NCBI GenBank assembly: GCA_017652965.1
Contig: JAGBZZ010000041.1
Location: 1-6,024 of the forward strand
Source: Clostridia bacterium
GTDB taxonomy: Bacteria; Bacillota_A; Clostridia; Oscillospirales; CAG-272
Reading direction: 5' to 3'
DNA: 6,024 nucleotides
The stretch's first letter is position 1. Each line of letters starts with the position of its first letter. The notes under the pieces were generated by a model that ran no database searches, was not told the DNA's origin, and saw nothing but the letters and a program-made list of their open reading frames with translations. Positions 1-5,960 of this stretch are shown here, piece by piece. A program made the position numbers and the translations under genes.

Positions 1-19
1 AAACGAACGAGGTGTTGTG

Positions 20-1681
20 ATGATACGTCTTTATGAGCGTCATACCGTGCGCCCGGTGCGCGAGCTTTGCGGCCTTTGGGACTTCGTGTCCGAAAAATAT
101 CCGGACAGGCACTACCGCCTGCCCGTGCCCTCCTGCTGGGAGATGCATCCCGATTTTCTCCGCTATCGCGGGCGCGGCGTCTATACGACGTCCCTTACCC
201 TGCCGCAGGATACCCATCTGCGCCTTGTGTTCAAGGGGGTGAGCCATACGGCCGACGTGGACCTTGACGGCTGTCGGGTGGCGCATCATTACAATGCCTA
301 TACCCCCTTTGAGGCCATTGTCAAGCATGCCTCGGCGGGGACGCATACCCTCACGGTGGCCTGCGACAACAGCTTTTCGGAGGACAGCGCCCTGCACGTG
401 CCGAACGATTATTTTACCTACGGCGGCATCATCCGCCCCGTGGCGGTGGAATACCTGCCCGACGTCTATATCGAAAGCATCCGCTTTACCCCCTCCTTTG
501 ACGGCGAGGCTTGGCACGGGCATATTTCGCTTTGCCTTAAGAGCCTTGCCGAAAAGGAGCGGACGGTCACCCCTCGCCTTAGCCTTGCCGATACGGTCAT
601 CGACCTTGGCACGGTCACTATTGCAGGGGGCGCCTCTCTGACCCTTACCGACGAGCGTGCCTACCCCGGCGTATCCCCCTGGTGCTGTGAAGCGCCGACC
701 CTCTACACCCTGACGGCTACGCTTTCCGAGGACGGGACCGTCAAGGACGATCTGATCGAGCGGGTGGGCTTCCGCACGGTGGAGGTGCGGGGCAAGGACA
801 TCCTTCTGAACGGCAAGCGCTTCTTTATCAAGGGCTTTAACCGCCATGAGGACTATGCCACGGTGGGATGTGCGATCCCCTTTTCGCTGATGGTGAAGGA
901 TATCGAGCTTTTACGGGATGCGGGCGCCAACTCGGTGCGTACCTCGCATTATCCGAACGACGAGCTTTTCCTCGATCTTTGCGACGAGATGGGGCTTGCC
1001 GTGTGGGAAGAAAACCACGCACGGGGGCTGTATCTGCCCGATATGCAGAACCCGAACTTTGAGCGGCAATGCAAGGACTGCATCGACGAGATGATCGCGC
1101 ATCATTACAATCACCCCTCGATCATCATCTGGGGCATCCTCAACGAATGCGCAAGCGAGACCCCGGAGGGGCGCGAAATGTACGCGCGGCAGTATGCCGA
1201 GATCCGCGCGCTTGACACCTCCCGTCCGCTTACGTCGGCCTCCTGCCGCTACTATAAGGATATTTGCCTTGACCTGCCGGATATCGTTTCCTTCAACATC
1301 TACTCGGGCTGGTATGACGCCAACCCCGTGGCGGGTGAGTTCGAAAAGCAGTACGCCTGGATCGAAACGACCGGGGGCGCCGGCAAGCCGATGATCATCA
1401 GTGAGTTTGGCGGTGCGGCGCTCTACGGATACCGTGACCCCTCCCACGTCAGATGGAGTGAGGAGCGGCAGGCCGAGATCTTAGATGAGTCGCTTGCCTA
1501 TTACATGAATACCGAAAACGTATGCGGCGTGTATATCTGGCAGTTTGCCGATTGCCGCGTGACCGACGAGGGCAGCTGGTGGTTCAGCCGTGCCCGCACC
1601 CGCAACAACAAGGGCATCTTTGACGAATACCGCCGCCCGAAGCTTGCCCTTGACGTGGTGAAAAAGCATTTTAAGGGGTAA
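20..1681 (+). CDS. uidA: GH2 family beta-glucuronidase-like enzyme
   Basis: Predicted retaining exo-glycosidase that removes beta-linked glucuronic acid from glucuronides or oligosaccharides, probably in the cytoplasm because no signal peptide is visible. It is 553 residues from ATG 20. Order of domains: jelly-roll sugar-binding domain (about 15-145, with AYTPFEA and YGGIIRPV, as in E. coli UidA), Ig-like domain (about 148-255), then a TIM barrel with GFNRHEDY and NSVRTSHYP. The acid/base is Glu376 in ILNE and the nucleophile Glu462 in IISEFGG. N529-N-K531 before GIF matches the N-x-K motif that binds the glucuronate carboxylate in beta-glucuronidases and favours this activity over beta-galactosidase. 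The stretch between the WEEN and NHPS motifs is about 15 residues shorter than in E. coli, suggesting a 'no loop 1' enzyme. GAGG at 9-12 sits 7 nt before ATG 20, so I prefer it to GTG 17. The gene may be the last of an operon entering from the left. The symbol is tentative; another GH2 specificity is possible. Confidence 0.85.
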   Translation: MIRLYERHTVRPVRELCGLWDFVSEKYPDRHYRLPVPSCWEMHPDFLRYRGRGVYTTSLTLPQDTHLRLVFKGVSHTADVDLDGCRVAHHYNAYTPFEAIVKHASAGTHTLTVACDNSFSEDSALHVPNDYFTYGGIIRPVAVEYLPDVYIESIRFTPSFDGEAWHGHISLCLKSLAEKERTVTPRLSLADTVIDLGTVTIAGGASLTLTDERAYPGVSPWCCEAPTLYTLTATLSEDGTVKDDLIERVGFRTVEVRGKDILLNGKRFFIKGFNRHEDYATVGCAIPFSLMVKDIELLRDAGANSVRTSHYPNDELFLDLCDEMGLAVWEENHARGLYLPDMQNPNFERQCKDCIDEMIAHHYNHPSIIIWGILNECASETPEGREMYARQYAEIRALDTSRPLTSASCRYYKDICLDLPDIVSFNIYSGWYDANPVAGEFEKQYAWIETTGGAGKPMIISEFGGAALYGYRDPSHVRWSEERQAEILDESLAYYMNTENVCGVYIWQFADCRVTDEGSWWFSRARTRNNKGIFDEYRRPKLALDVVKKHFKG

Positions 1682-1760
1682 GCCTCACGCCCAGCCCATG
1701 CGCGCTTCCCGAGGGGTACATGGCCTCGTCATAGATCACGACCTTCATCCCAAGCCTTGC
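1671..1760 (-). pseudogene. Remnant of a glycosidase-like gene (YDEAMYPSGSAHG fragment)
   Basis: Reading the minus strand from 1760 gives ARLGMKVV, then IYDEAMYPSGSAHG, then LGVRLTP and a stop at 1673-1671. The core YDE..YPSG resembles a conserved barrel-strand motif of GH106-type rhamnosidases and related uncharacterised glycosidases from anaerobes; this is from memory, not a search. Such proteins run to hundreds of residues, but here only about 20 conserved residues survive, with no start region and with the 3' end running into the glucuronidase gene. The scrap lies 22 bp past the araC stop, on the same strand, so the original order was probably araC followed by this glycosidase gene. A chance reading is possible but unlikely given the motif. 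Probably not functional. Confidence 0.55.
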
Positions 1761-1776
1761 CCCCCTTTTTTGGCGG

Positions 1777-1797
1777 GGGAGCTCAGGAGCCCCTTTT
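1777..1797 (+). terminator. Weak candidate terminator after the glucuronidase gene
   Basis: GGG(A)GCT, loop CAGG, AGCCCC, then TTTT form a short GC-rich hairpin with one bulged A and a four-T tail, about 95 nt after the glucuronidase stop. It overlaps the last codons of the convergent araC gene. An alternative fold pairs the C run at 1760-1764 with the G run at 1775-1779. The tail is short, so this is tentative. No T-tailed hairpin is seen for araC on the other strand. Confidence 0.3.
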
Positions 1798-2565
1798 GCG
1801 GTAGGCTAACGGGGAAACCCCGAAAAAACGCTTGAAGGAGCGCAAAAAATGCGAAAGGTTGCCGTAGCCGCATCGGGCGGCTATCTCGGTGACGCTGTCC
1901 TTGGTTTCCAAAAGCAGTACGGCCGCACGGCGCAGACGGACGCTTTTAAGATGCGCGATAAAGGTGATGCCGATATTTCTTTTGAACACGGCAGACAAAT
2001 ACTGCGGGGAGACGAACAGCTCCTCTGCGACGGACGGCAGGGATATGCTTTCGCCGAATCTGCGGTTGATGATCTGCAATGCCCGCTTGGAAAGCTCGCT
2101 CCCGCCACTGCTTTCCGCCGGCATGACCCGCACCCCCTTTTCCGCCAGGGCCAAAAGCGCCGTATGCACAAGAAGCGTCTTATAGGCCGAGCCCTCGGCC
2201 GCCGCGGCGATCTCGGGAAAGAGTCTATAAAGCAGGTCCCCCTCCCCGAGCCCCTGCAGGATCACGGATGCGCCGATCCCCTCGCCCACCAGGGCAGGGT
2301 CGGGATCGAAGGCGATCTTTATAAATCCCGCCTTGGCGTTTTCCGGCACCTCGATCCTGTGGACGTCCGAGGGGATGACAAGCACCACGGTGGGGCGGTC
2401 GATGGTAAAGGCCTTGTCGTTGACGGTGATCCTTCCGCCAAAGGGCTCGTAAAGGGTCATCTCATAATAGGAATGCATATGCGTGTGGTAGGAAAATACG
2501 TCTGCCACACTGACGGCGATCCCCTTGCCGCTTTTATGAAGTACGGGTGCCTTGTCCCTTCCCAT
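1783..2565 (-). CDS. AraC family transcriptional regulator
   Basis: Predicted sugar-responsive DNA-binding regulator of 260 residues, a usual size for the family. The N-terminal half is a cupin-type sensor (about 20-90), with H27, H29, H31 and E35 in HTHMHSYYE and later IPSDVHRI. The C-terminal half holds two helix-turn-helix motifs: LPSVAEELFVSPQYLSAVF (about 177-195) and the family signature from about 224 to 256, including IAARCGYGNLSHFLRSFK and FFGVSPLAYR. I chose the ATG at 2565-2563 because AGGAG lies 8 nt upstream. The frame stays open to an ATG at 2661, but that extension begins inside the -35 box of a strong promoter and so cannot be translated from it. It is divergent from the GH-A glycosidase gene, the usual arrangement for a local activator. 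The ligand is unknown; a sugar released by the neighbouring enzymes is the obvious guess. Confidence 0.93.
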   Translation of the reverse strand: MGRDKAPVLHKSGKGIAVSVADVFSYHTHMHSYYEMTLYEPFGGRITVNDKAFTIDRPTVVLVIPSDVHRIEVPENAKAGFIKIAFDPDPALVGEGIGASVILQGLGEGDLLYRLFPEIAAAAEGSAYKTLLVHTALLALAEKGVRVMPAESSGGSELSKRALQIINRRFGESISLPSVAEELFVSPQYLSAVFKRNIGITFIAHLKSVRLRRAAVLLLETKDSVTEIAARCGYGNLSHFLRSFKRFFGVSPLAYRKRGS

Positions 2566-2581
2566 GCCCTTTGCTCCTATC

Positions 2582-2595
2582 TTAAAAAATGCAAA
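2582..2595. repeat. 14-bp repeat copy 1, candidate AraC-protein operator in the araC leader
   Basis: TTAAAAAATGCAAA occurs here and, identically and in the same orientation, at 2770-2783. This copy lies within the transcribed leader of araC, about 30-45 nt after the predicted start point, where a bound protein could repress araC transcription. The A-rich composition raises the chance of coincidence. Confidence 0.45.
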
Positions 2596-2632
2596 AAATA
2601 GGGTGCCATACCCACGCGGTGTGCGCCCTTTT

Positions 2633-2661
2633 ATTGTAGCACGCTTTTCATCGAAAGTCAA
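2633..2661 (-). promoter_or_regulatory. araC promoter (TTGACT-17 bp-TACAAT)
   Basis: On the minus strand TTGACT (2661-2656) and TACAAT (2638-2633) are separated by exactly 17 bp, each one mismatch from the sigma-A/sigma-70 consensus. Transcription should start near 2626, giving a leader of about 60 nt before the araC ATG. The near-consensus boxes suggest appreciable basal expression of the regulator. Confidence 0.8.
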
Positions 2662-2769
2662 GAAAAGCCGCGTGGATCTCTGCCGCCGATGGGCACGTGG
2701 CCGTGATCCCCCCGAAAGCCCCTGCGCCGAGGGCGCGGTGACCGTCCGCTTGCTCTTTGGATGTCTGCA

Positions 2770-2783
2770 TTAAAAAATGCAAA
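2770..2783. repeat. 14-bp repeat copy 2, candidate activator site upstream of the GH-A gene
   Basis: Exact second copy of TTAAAAAATGCAAA, at about -68 to -55 relative to the predicted start near 2838. A degenerate version, AAAAAAGCGCAAG at 2793-2805, follows with its A-run 21 bp downstream, two helical turns, as expected for tandem half-sites of an AraC-family dimer next to the promoter. Confidence 0.5.
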
Positions 2784-2825
2784 CTTTTGGACAAAAAAGC
2801 GCAAGAAAAAGTGAAGACTATCCTG

Positions 2826-2831
2826 TACAAT
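2826..2831 (+). promoter_or_regulatory. -10 box (TACAAT) of the GH-A glycosidase gene, no good -35
   Basis: TACAAT lies 35 nt before the ATG. The place where a -35 box should be (2803-2808) reads AAGAAA, far from TTGACA, and no extended -10 TG is in register. A good -10 without a -35 is typical of activator-dependent promoters, and an AraC-type gene with candidate sites lies directly upstream. Confidence 0.55.
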
Positions 2832-2866
2832 AAGGGAAAGAACAAAAAAGACAGAGGGATAGGGGA

Positions 2867-4771
2867 ATGGACAGAATTTCAAAAGCATTTTTTACCGGAA
2901 TCAACTATTGGGGCTCGCGCGATGCTATCAATATGTGGGAAAGCTATGACGAGCGGTCAATCGATACGGATATGGCGCTTTTGGCCTCTGCGGGGATAAC
3001 GCATCTGCGTGTCTTTCCGCTGTGGCCGGTCTTCCAGCCTTTGCACGCGCTGTATGGCCCCGCCGAGGTATACGAATACGCCTTTGGCGAAGAGCCCTTG
3101 CCCGATACGGCGGCAGGGCGCGCGGGTGTCAGTGAGGAGGCCTGCCAAAAATTCGAATCCTTCTGCCGGCTGGCGAAAAAGCACGGGATGCGCCTGATCG
3201 TTGCGCTTATTACCGGGCATATGTCCTTTCGCACCTATGCGCCGCCCGCCTTTCAGGGGCGCTCGCTTCTCAGTGACCCGACCGTCATCAAGTGGCAGCT
3301 GCGGTTTGTGAAATACTTTGTGTCGCGATTTAAGGGTGAAGAGGCCATCATCGGCTGGGATCTTGGAAACGAGACGGCCAATATGCCGACCCTTGTCGGG
3401 AAGAACCCCGACACCTTCTACGTATGGAGCGCGACGATCGCCGATGCCATTCGGGTGGCGGACGGGACACGCCCTGTCATTTCGGGGCTTGATAAGGTGT
3501 CTGTCGAAAGCCATCCCGCCAGCTTCAAGGCGATCGGCGAGATCTGCGATATCAACACGGTGCATCCCTATAACATCTTCAGCACCCCCTCCGACCCCTT
3601 GAACAGCATGAAGCCGATCCTTGACCTTGCGTTTTCCTCCCGCCTTTCGGAGGATATCTCGGGGCTGCCCAGCTTTGTGCAGGAGTTCGGCGCTATCGGC
3701 TATATGAACTGCTCCAAAAGGACAGAGGCGGATTTCTACCGCGCAAGCCTTTTCACCGCGCTCTCCCACGGCGGCCGCGGCGTGATGTGGTGGTGCGCCT
3801 TTGACCAAGGGCATCATGACTACGCCCCCTACCGCTGGAACACCATCGGCAGTGACTACGGCTTTTTCGATAAGGATCTGAAGGCCAAGCCGGTGGTGGA
3901 GGAGAACCGACGCTTTTTGGAGATGCTTGAAAGGCTTCCCGGTAAGACCCTGCCGCCCCACACTGTCAATGCCACGGTGCTGGTCCCGCGTGATGACGGC
4001 GGCGCGGGCAACGACCTTCTGCGTGCCTCGTATATGCTGGCAAAGCAGGCGAACCTTGACGTGCGCTTTTCCTATATCCAGGATCCTATCCCCGACTCCC
4101 CCCTTTATATTGTCCCCAGCATCAAAAGCAACAAATCCATGCAAAAGAACAGGCTGGACGAGCTCTTAGAAAGGGTGAAAAACGGGAGCGTCCTCTATCT
4201 CTGTGCCGATTCCGGGCTTCTGCGTCAGGTACCCGAGATCATGGGGGTAAGCATCGCCTACAGAGAAGAGGTGAACCGCGAAAAGATCCTTCATCTCGGC
4301 GACGTGCGCCTTCCGATCCGTACCCGGTATTTCTATAAGCCCGAGGCGGCCGAGGCCGAGGTCATGGGGCATGACGAAAACGGGGACGGCGTCTTCTTTT
4401 GCCACCGTTACGGGCGGGGCTTCGTCTATTTCCTCACTCTGCCGCTGGAGGCTTATCTTGCGGGCAAGCAGGGCGCCTTCTTCACCGACGAGCCGCCGCG
4501 CTACGACCTTGTATACCGTGAGCTCGCGCGGGCGGCGGGCATCAGCCGTACCGTGGATACCGATCATCCGTACGTCCGCCTGACCGAGCACGTGATAGAC
4601 GAAAATTCTCTCTACGCGGTGGCGATCAACTACAGCAATCAGCCGACGTCTGCCCGTCTTTCGGTCGCGGAGGGCTACAAGGCAACGGCGGTATGGGGGA
4701 ATCTCCTCTCGGATGGCACGCTCGCCCTGCGTGAAAACGACGGCGCGATCCTAAAGCTTGCGAAGGAATAA
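2867..4771 (+). CDS. Clan GH-A (GH5-like) glycoside hydrolase with GH42-like C-terminal domains
   Basis: Predicted retaining glycosidase of 634 residues; the substrate cannot be read from sequence. The N-terminal TIM barrel (about 7-355) starts at FFTGINYWGS without a signal peptide, so a cytoplasmic enzyme is likely. Clan GH-A marks are an early Arg (R48 in THLRVFPLW), the acid/base E169 in WDLGNET, HPY at 233-235, the nucleophile E273 in FVQEFGA, and MWW at 307-309. Residues about 366-560 look like an alpha/beta Rossmann-type domain (VLVPRDD, LYIVPS, YGRGFVYFLTLPLE), as in the trimerisation domain of GH42 beta-galactosidases, and about 568-634 like a small beta-sandwich. This three-part layout suggests an exo-acting beta-glycosidase (beta-mannosidase or beta-galactosidase type) rather than an endo-cellulase. 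GAGGG at 2854-2858, 8 nt before the ATG, supports the start. It is transcribed away from araC, probably under its control, and closed off by the terminator at 4805. Confidence 0.88.
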   Translation: MDRISKAFFTGINYWGSRDAINMWESYDERSIDTDMALLASAGITHLRVFPLWPVFQPLHALYGPAEVYEYAFGEEPLPDTAAGRAGVSEEACQKFESFCRLAKKHGMRLIVALITGHMSFRTYAPPAFQGRSLLSDPTVIKWQLRFVKYFVSRFKGEEAIIGWDLGNETANMPTLVGKNPDTFYVWSATIADAIRVADGTRPVISGLDKVSVESHPASFKAIGEICDINTVHPYNIFSTPSDPLNSMKPILDLAFSSRLSEDISGLPSFVQEFGAIGYMNCSKRTEADFYRASLFTALSHGGRGVMWWCAFDQGHHDYAPYRWNTIGSDYGFFDKDLKAKPVVEENRRFLEMLERLPGKTLPPHTVNATVLVPRDDGGAGNDLLRASYMLAKQANLDVRFSYIQDPIPDSPLYIVPSIKSNKSMQKNRLDELLERVKNGSVLYLCADSGLLRQVPEIMGVSIAYREEVNREKILHLGDVRLPIRTRYFYKPEAAEAEVMGHDENGDGVFFCHRYGRGFVYFLTLPLEAYLAGKQGAFFTDEPPRYDLVYRELARAAGISRTVDTDHPYVRLTEHVIDENSLYAVAINYSNQPTSARLSVAEGYKATAVWGNLLSDGTLALRENDGAILKLAKE

Positions 4772-4804
4772 CGCCGGTTGAAGAAAATACGCAGCGGCTA
4801 AAGG

Positions 4805-4847
4805 GACCGCCAAAACGGGCGAAAGCCTTTTTGGCGGTCTTTGTTTT
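4805..4847 (+). terminator. Strong intrinsic terminator after the GH-A gene
   Basis: GACCGCCAAAA (4805-4815) pairs with TTTTGGCGGTC (4829-4839). Inside it GGC-GAAA-GCC (4818-4827) adds a short stem with a GNRA-type tetraloop, and TTTGTTTT follows. The stem starts 33 nt after the glycosidase stop and separates that gene from the isomerase transcription unit. The A run and T run on the two sides may let it work in both directions. Confidence 0.9.
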
Positions 4848-4865
4848 AAAATATAGGCTTCACAC

Positions 4866-4894
4866 TTGCAAAGCTGCGGGCTTTGTGGTAGTAT
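4866..4894 (+). promoter_or_regulatory. Candidate promoter of the isomerase gene with an inverted repeat
   Basis: TTGCAA (4866-4871) and TAGTAT (4889-4894) are 17 bp apart, four of six matches each; TATTCT at 4892 and TATAGT at 4899 are alternative -10 boxes. An inverted repeat, CAAAGC-TGCGG-GCTTTG (4869-4885), covers the -35 box and spacer and could be an operator. The strong terminator just upstream makes a promoter in this 80-bp gap necessary, but its exact position is uncertain. Confidence 0.4.
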
Positions 4895-4927
4895 TCTATA
4901 TAGTAATAAGGCAAAAGGAGAACACAT

Positions 4928-5851
4928 ATGTCTTATCCGCTTTCCACCTCGATCCATCTGTTTGGCATGGGGGCACCTCTTAACGATCAGATAAAGCGCC
5001 ACGTCCTGGCAGGCTTTCGGTTCCTTGACTTCAACTTCCTTGACTGGCAGGAGGTGCCGGATTCCCCCTTCCTTTCGGACGGGTGGGAGGCGTGGATCGC
5101 CTCGGCAAAAAGGACGGCAGAGGGGCTTGGTGCCCGCTTCAACCAAGCGCACGCGCCCACGCCCTGCCTGCGCTTTGGGCGTGACCTTGAAGGCCTGATC
5201 GCCGCCTCCAAGCGGGCGATATGCGCATGCGATATGCTGGGCATCCGCCAGATGGTCTACCATGCCCCAAGCCCGCAGCAGTACGGAAGGGATGCCTCCT
5301 GGCTTGATTTTAACATCGAGTTCTTCGGCTCGCTTATCGAGGATGCCAAGCGCTATAACGTGGGGATCTGCATCGAAAACATGTGGCCGACCTTAAAGCT
5401 TTTCGGGGGCGTGCAGTGGAATACCGACGTGCTTCTTTCGCTTGTGGACAGCTTCCGGGACGATATCGTGGGTGTGTGCTGGGATACGGGACACGGCAAC
5501 GTCACCGGAAACGGCCGCTACCGGGTGGCAGAGAATCACCCCGAGCTTTTGCCCTACGGCGATCAATACGCCAACATCACTAGGATCGGCAAGCGCCTGC
5601 GGGCGCTTCACGTCCACGATAACAGCGGGCTGGATGACGACCATTTTATGCCCGGCATGGGCAACGTAAGGTGGGACGACGTGATCCGCGCGCTTGATGA
5701 CATCGGCTACGCGCATAGCTTTACCTTTGAGGCGCACAATGCCGTCCGCGGTGTGCCCGAGCCGCTGAGGGATGCGGCCGCCCGCCTTTTGCACGACGTT
5801 GGTGTGGCACTGGTCAATACAAGTAAAAACGGCAAGGTCTTCGATAATTGA
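4928..5851 (+). CDS. Sugar phosphate isomerase/epimerase family protein (xylose isomerase-like TIM barrel)
   Basis: Predicted metal-dependent TIM-barrel enzyme of 307 residues, the usual length for the AP_endonuc_2/xylose isomerase-like family, which includes sugar epimerases, inosose dehydratases and related isomerases. Expected metal-site and catalytic residues are present: H75 (QAHAP), H112 (VYHAP), E150 (CIENMW), D186 and H189 (CWDTGHGN), H228/H230 (LHVHDN) and E268 (FTFEAH). GMGNVRWDDVIRAL (243-256) is a typical late-barrel motif of the family. AAGGAG at 4915-4920 lies 7 nt before the ATG. The protein is cytoplasmic, with no signal peptide or membrane segment. It has its own promoter region after a terminator and is probably co-transcribed with the deacetylase downstream. 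Context points to conversion of a sugar released by the glycosidases, but the substrate and reaction cannot be determined. The fold call is secure, the reaction is not. Confidence 0.9.
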   Translation: MSYPLSTSIHLFGMGAPLNDQIKRHVLAGFRFLDFNFLDWQEVPDSPFLSDGWEAWIASAKRTAEGLGARFNQAHAPTPCLRFGRDLEGLIAASKRAICACDMLGIRQMVYHAPSPQQYGRDASWLDFNIEFFGSLIEDAKRYNVGICIENMWPTLKLFGGVQWNTDVLLSLVDSFRDDIVGVCWDTGHGNVTGNGRYRVAENHPELLPYGDQYANITRIGKRLRALHVHDNSGLDDDHFMPGMGNVRWDDVIRALDDIGYAHSFTFEAHNAVRGVPEPLRDAAARLLHDVGVALVNTSKNGKVFDN

Positions 5852-5877
5852 TCATGCGCGCCGGAAGGAGATCCACG

Positions 5878-5937
5878 ATGAACAGTATTCCGTGGGCGGA
5901 GCATCCGCTCTTCTTGACATGCGCGATAGAAAAATAA
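5878..5937 (+). CDS. Short ORF of 19 codons with a strong ribosome binding site
   Basis: ATG 5878 follows GGAAGGAG (5863-5870) by 7 nt, as good a ribosome binding site as those of the large genes nearby. The peptide is MNSIPWAEHPLFLTCAIEK and ends at TAA 5935-5937. It has no membrane helix or known motif. IPWAEHP is faintly like the first residues of some GH2 enzymes, so it may be the 5' end of a lost gene; a small peptide or a translational leader for the gene at 5961 is also possible. The coding role is unproven. Confidence 0.35.
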   Translation: MNSIPWAEHPLFLTCAIEK

Positions 5938-5960
5938 AAGAGTGAAAAGGAGAAAAAGAC

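Larger units (their letters stand above)
2566..2866. promoter_or_regulatory. Divergent control region between araC and the GH-A glycosidase gene
   Basis: This 301-bp gap holds the leader and promoter of araC (left), the promoter of the rightward glycosidase gene (right), and two copies of a 14-bp repeat, one near each end. Both ends are A/T-rich; the middle (about 2665-2760) is GC-rich with only a small hairpin, GCGCC-GAG-GGCGC at 2724-2736. I see no convincing gene in it: the open frames have no ribosome binding site and no recognisable motif. Confidence 0.8.

Noticed and set aside
911..1447. Minus-strand open frame (178 codons) opposite the glucuronidase
   Set aside because: It overlaps the catalytic barrel of the GH2 enzyme, and no motif or ribosome binding site supports it.
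1810..1822. Perfect hairpin CGGGG-AAA-CCCCG
   Set aside because: It lies inside the conserved FGVSP codons of araC and has no T tract in the direction needed for a terminator on either strand.
1844..1852. A third AAAAAATGC, inside araC
   Set aside because: It encodes part of the conserved SHFLRSF helix of the second HTH, so protein constraint explains it, and it lacks the TTAA and final AAA.
1849..2601. Plus-strand open frame (250 codons) opposite araC
   Set aside because: The minus strand has an unmistakable AraC signature, a good ribosome binding site and a promoter; the plus-strand reading has none of these.
2566..2661. 32-codon N-terminal extension of the AraC protein to ATG 2661
   Set aside because: The extension covers the -35 and -10 boxes and the leader; AGGAG 8 nt before ATG 2565 marks the real start.
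2724..2736. Small hairpin GCGCC-GAG-GGCGC in the divergent region
   Set aside because: Five base pairs in GC-rich DNA with no T tract; too weak to call a terminator or operator.
2957..4144. Long minus-strand open frame (395 codons) opposite the GH-A gene
   Set aside because: It lies wholly antisense to a gene with clear catalytic motifs, has no recognisable domain, and is rich in residues expected from reading a GC-rich gene backwards.
5914..5919. Consensus -35 box TTGACA before the deacetylase gene
   Set aside because: At 17 bp spacing the -10 position reads AAAGAG, and no acceptable -10 is found at 16-18 bp, so a promoter here is unsupported.
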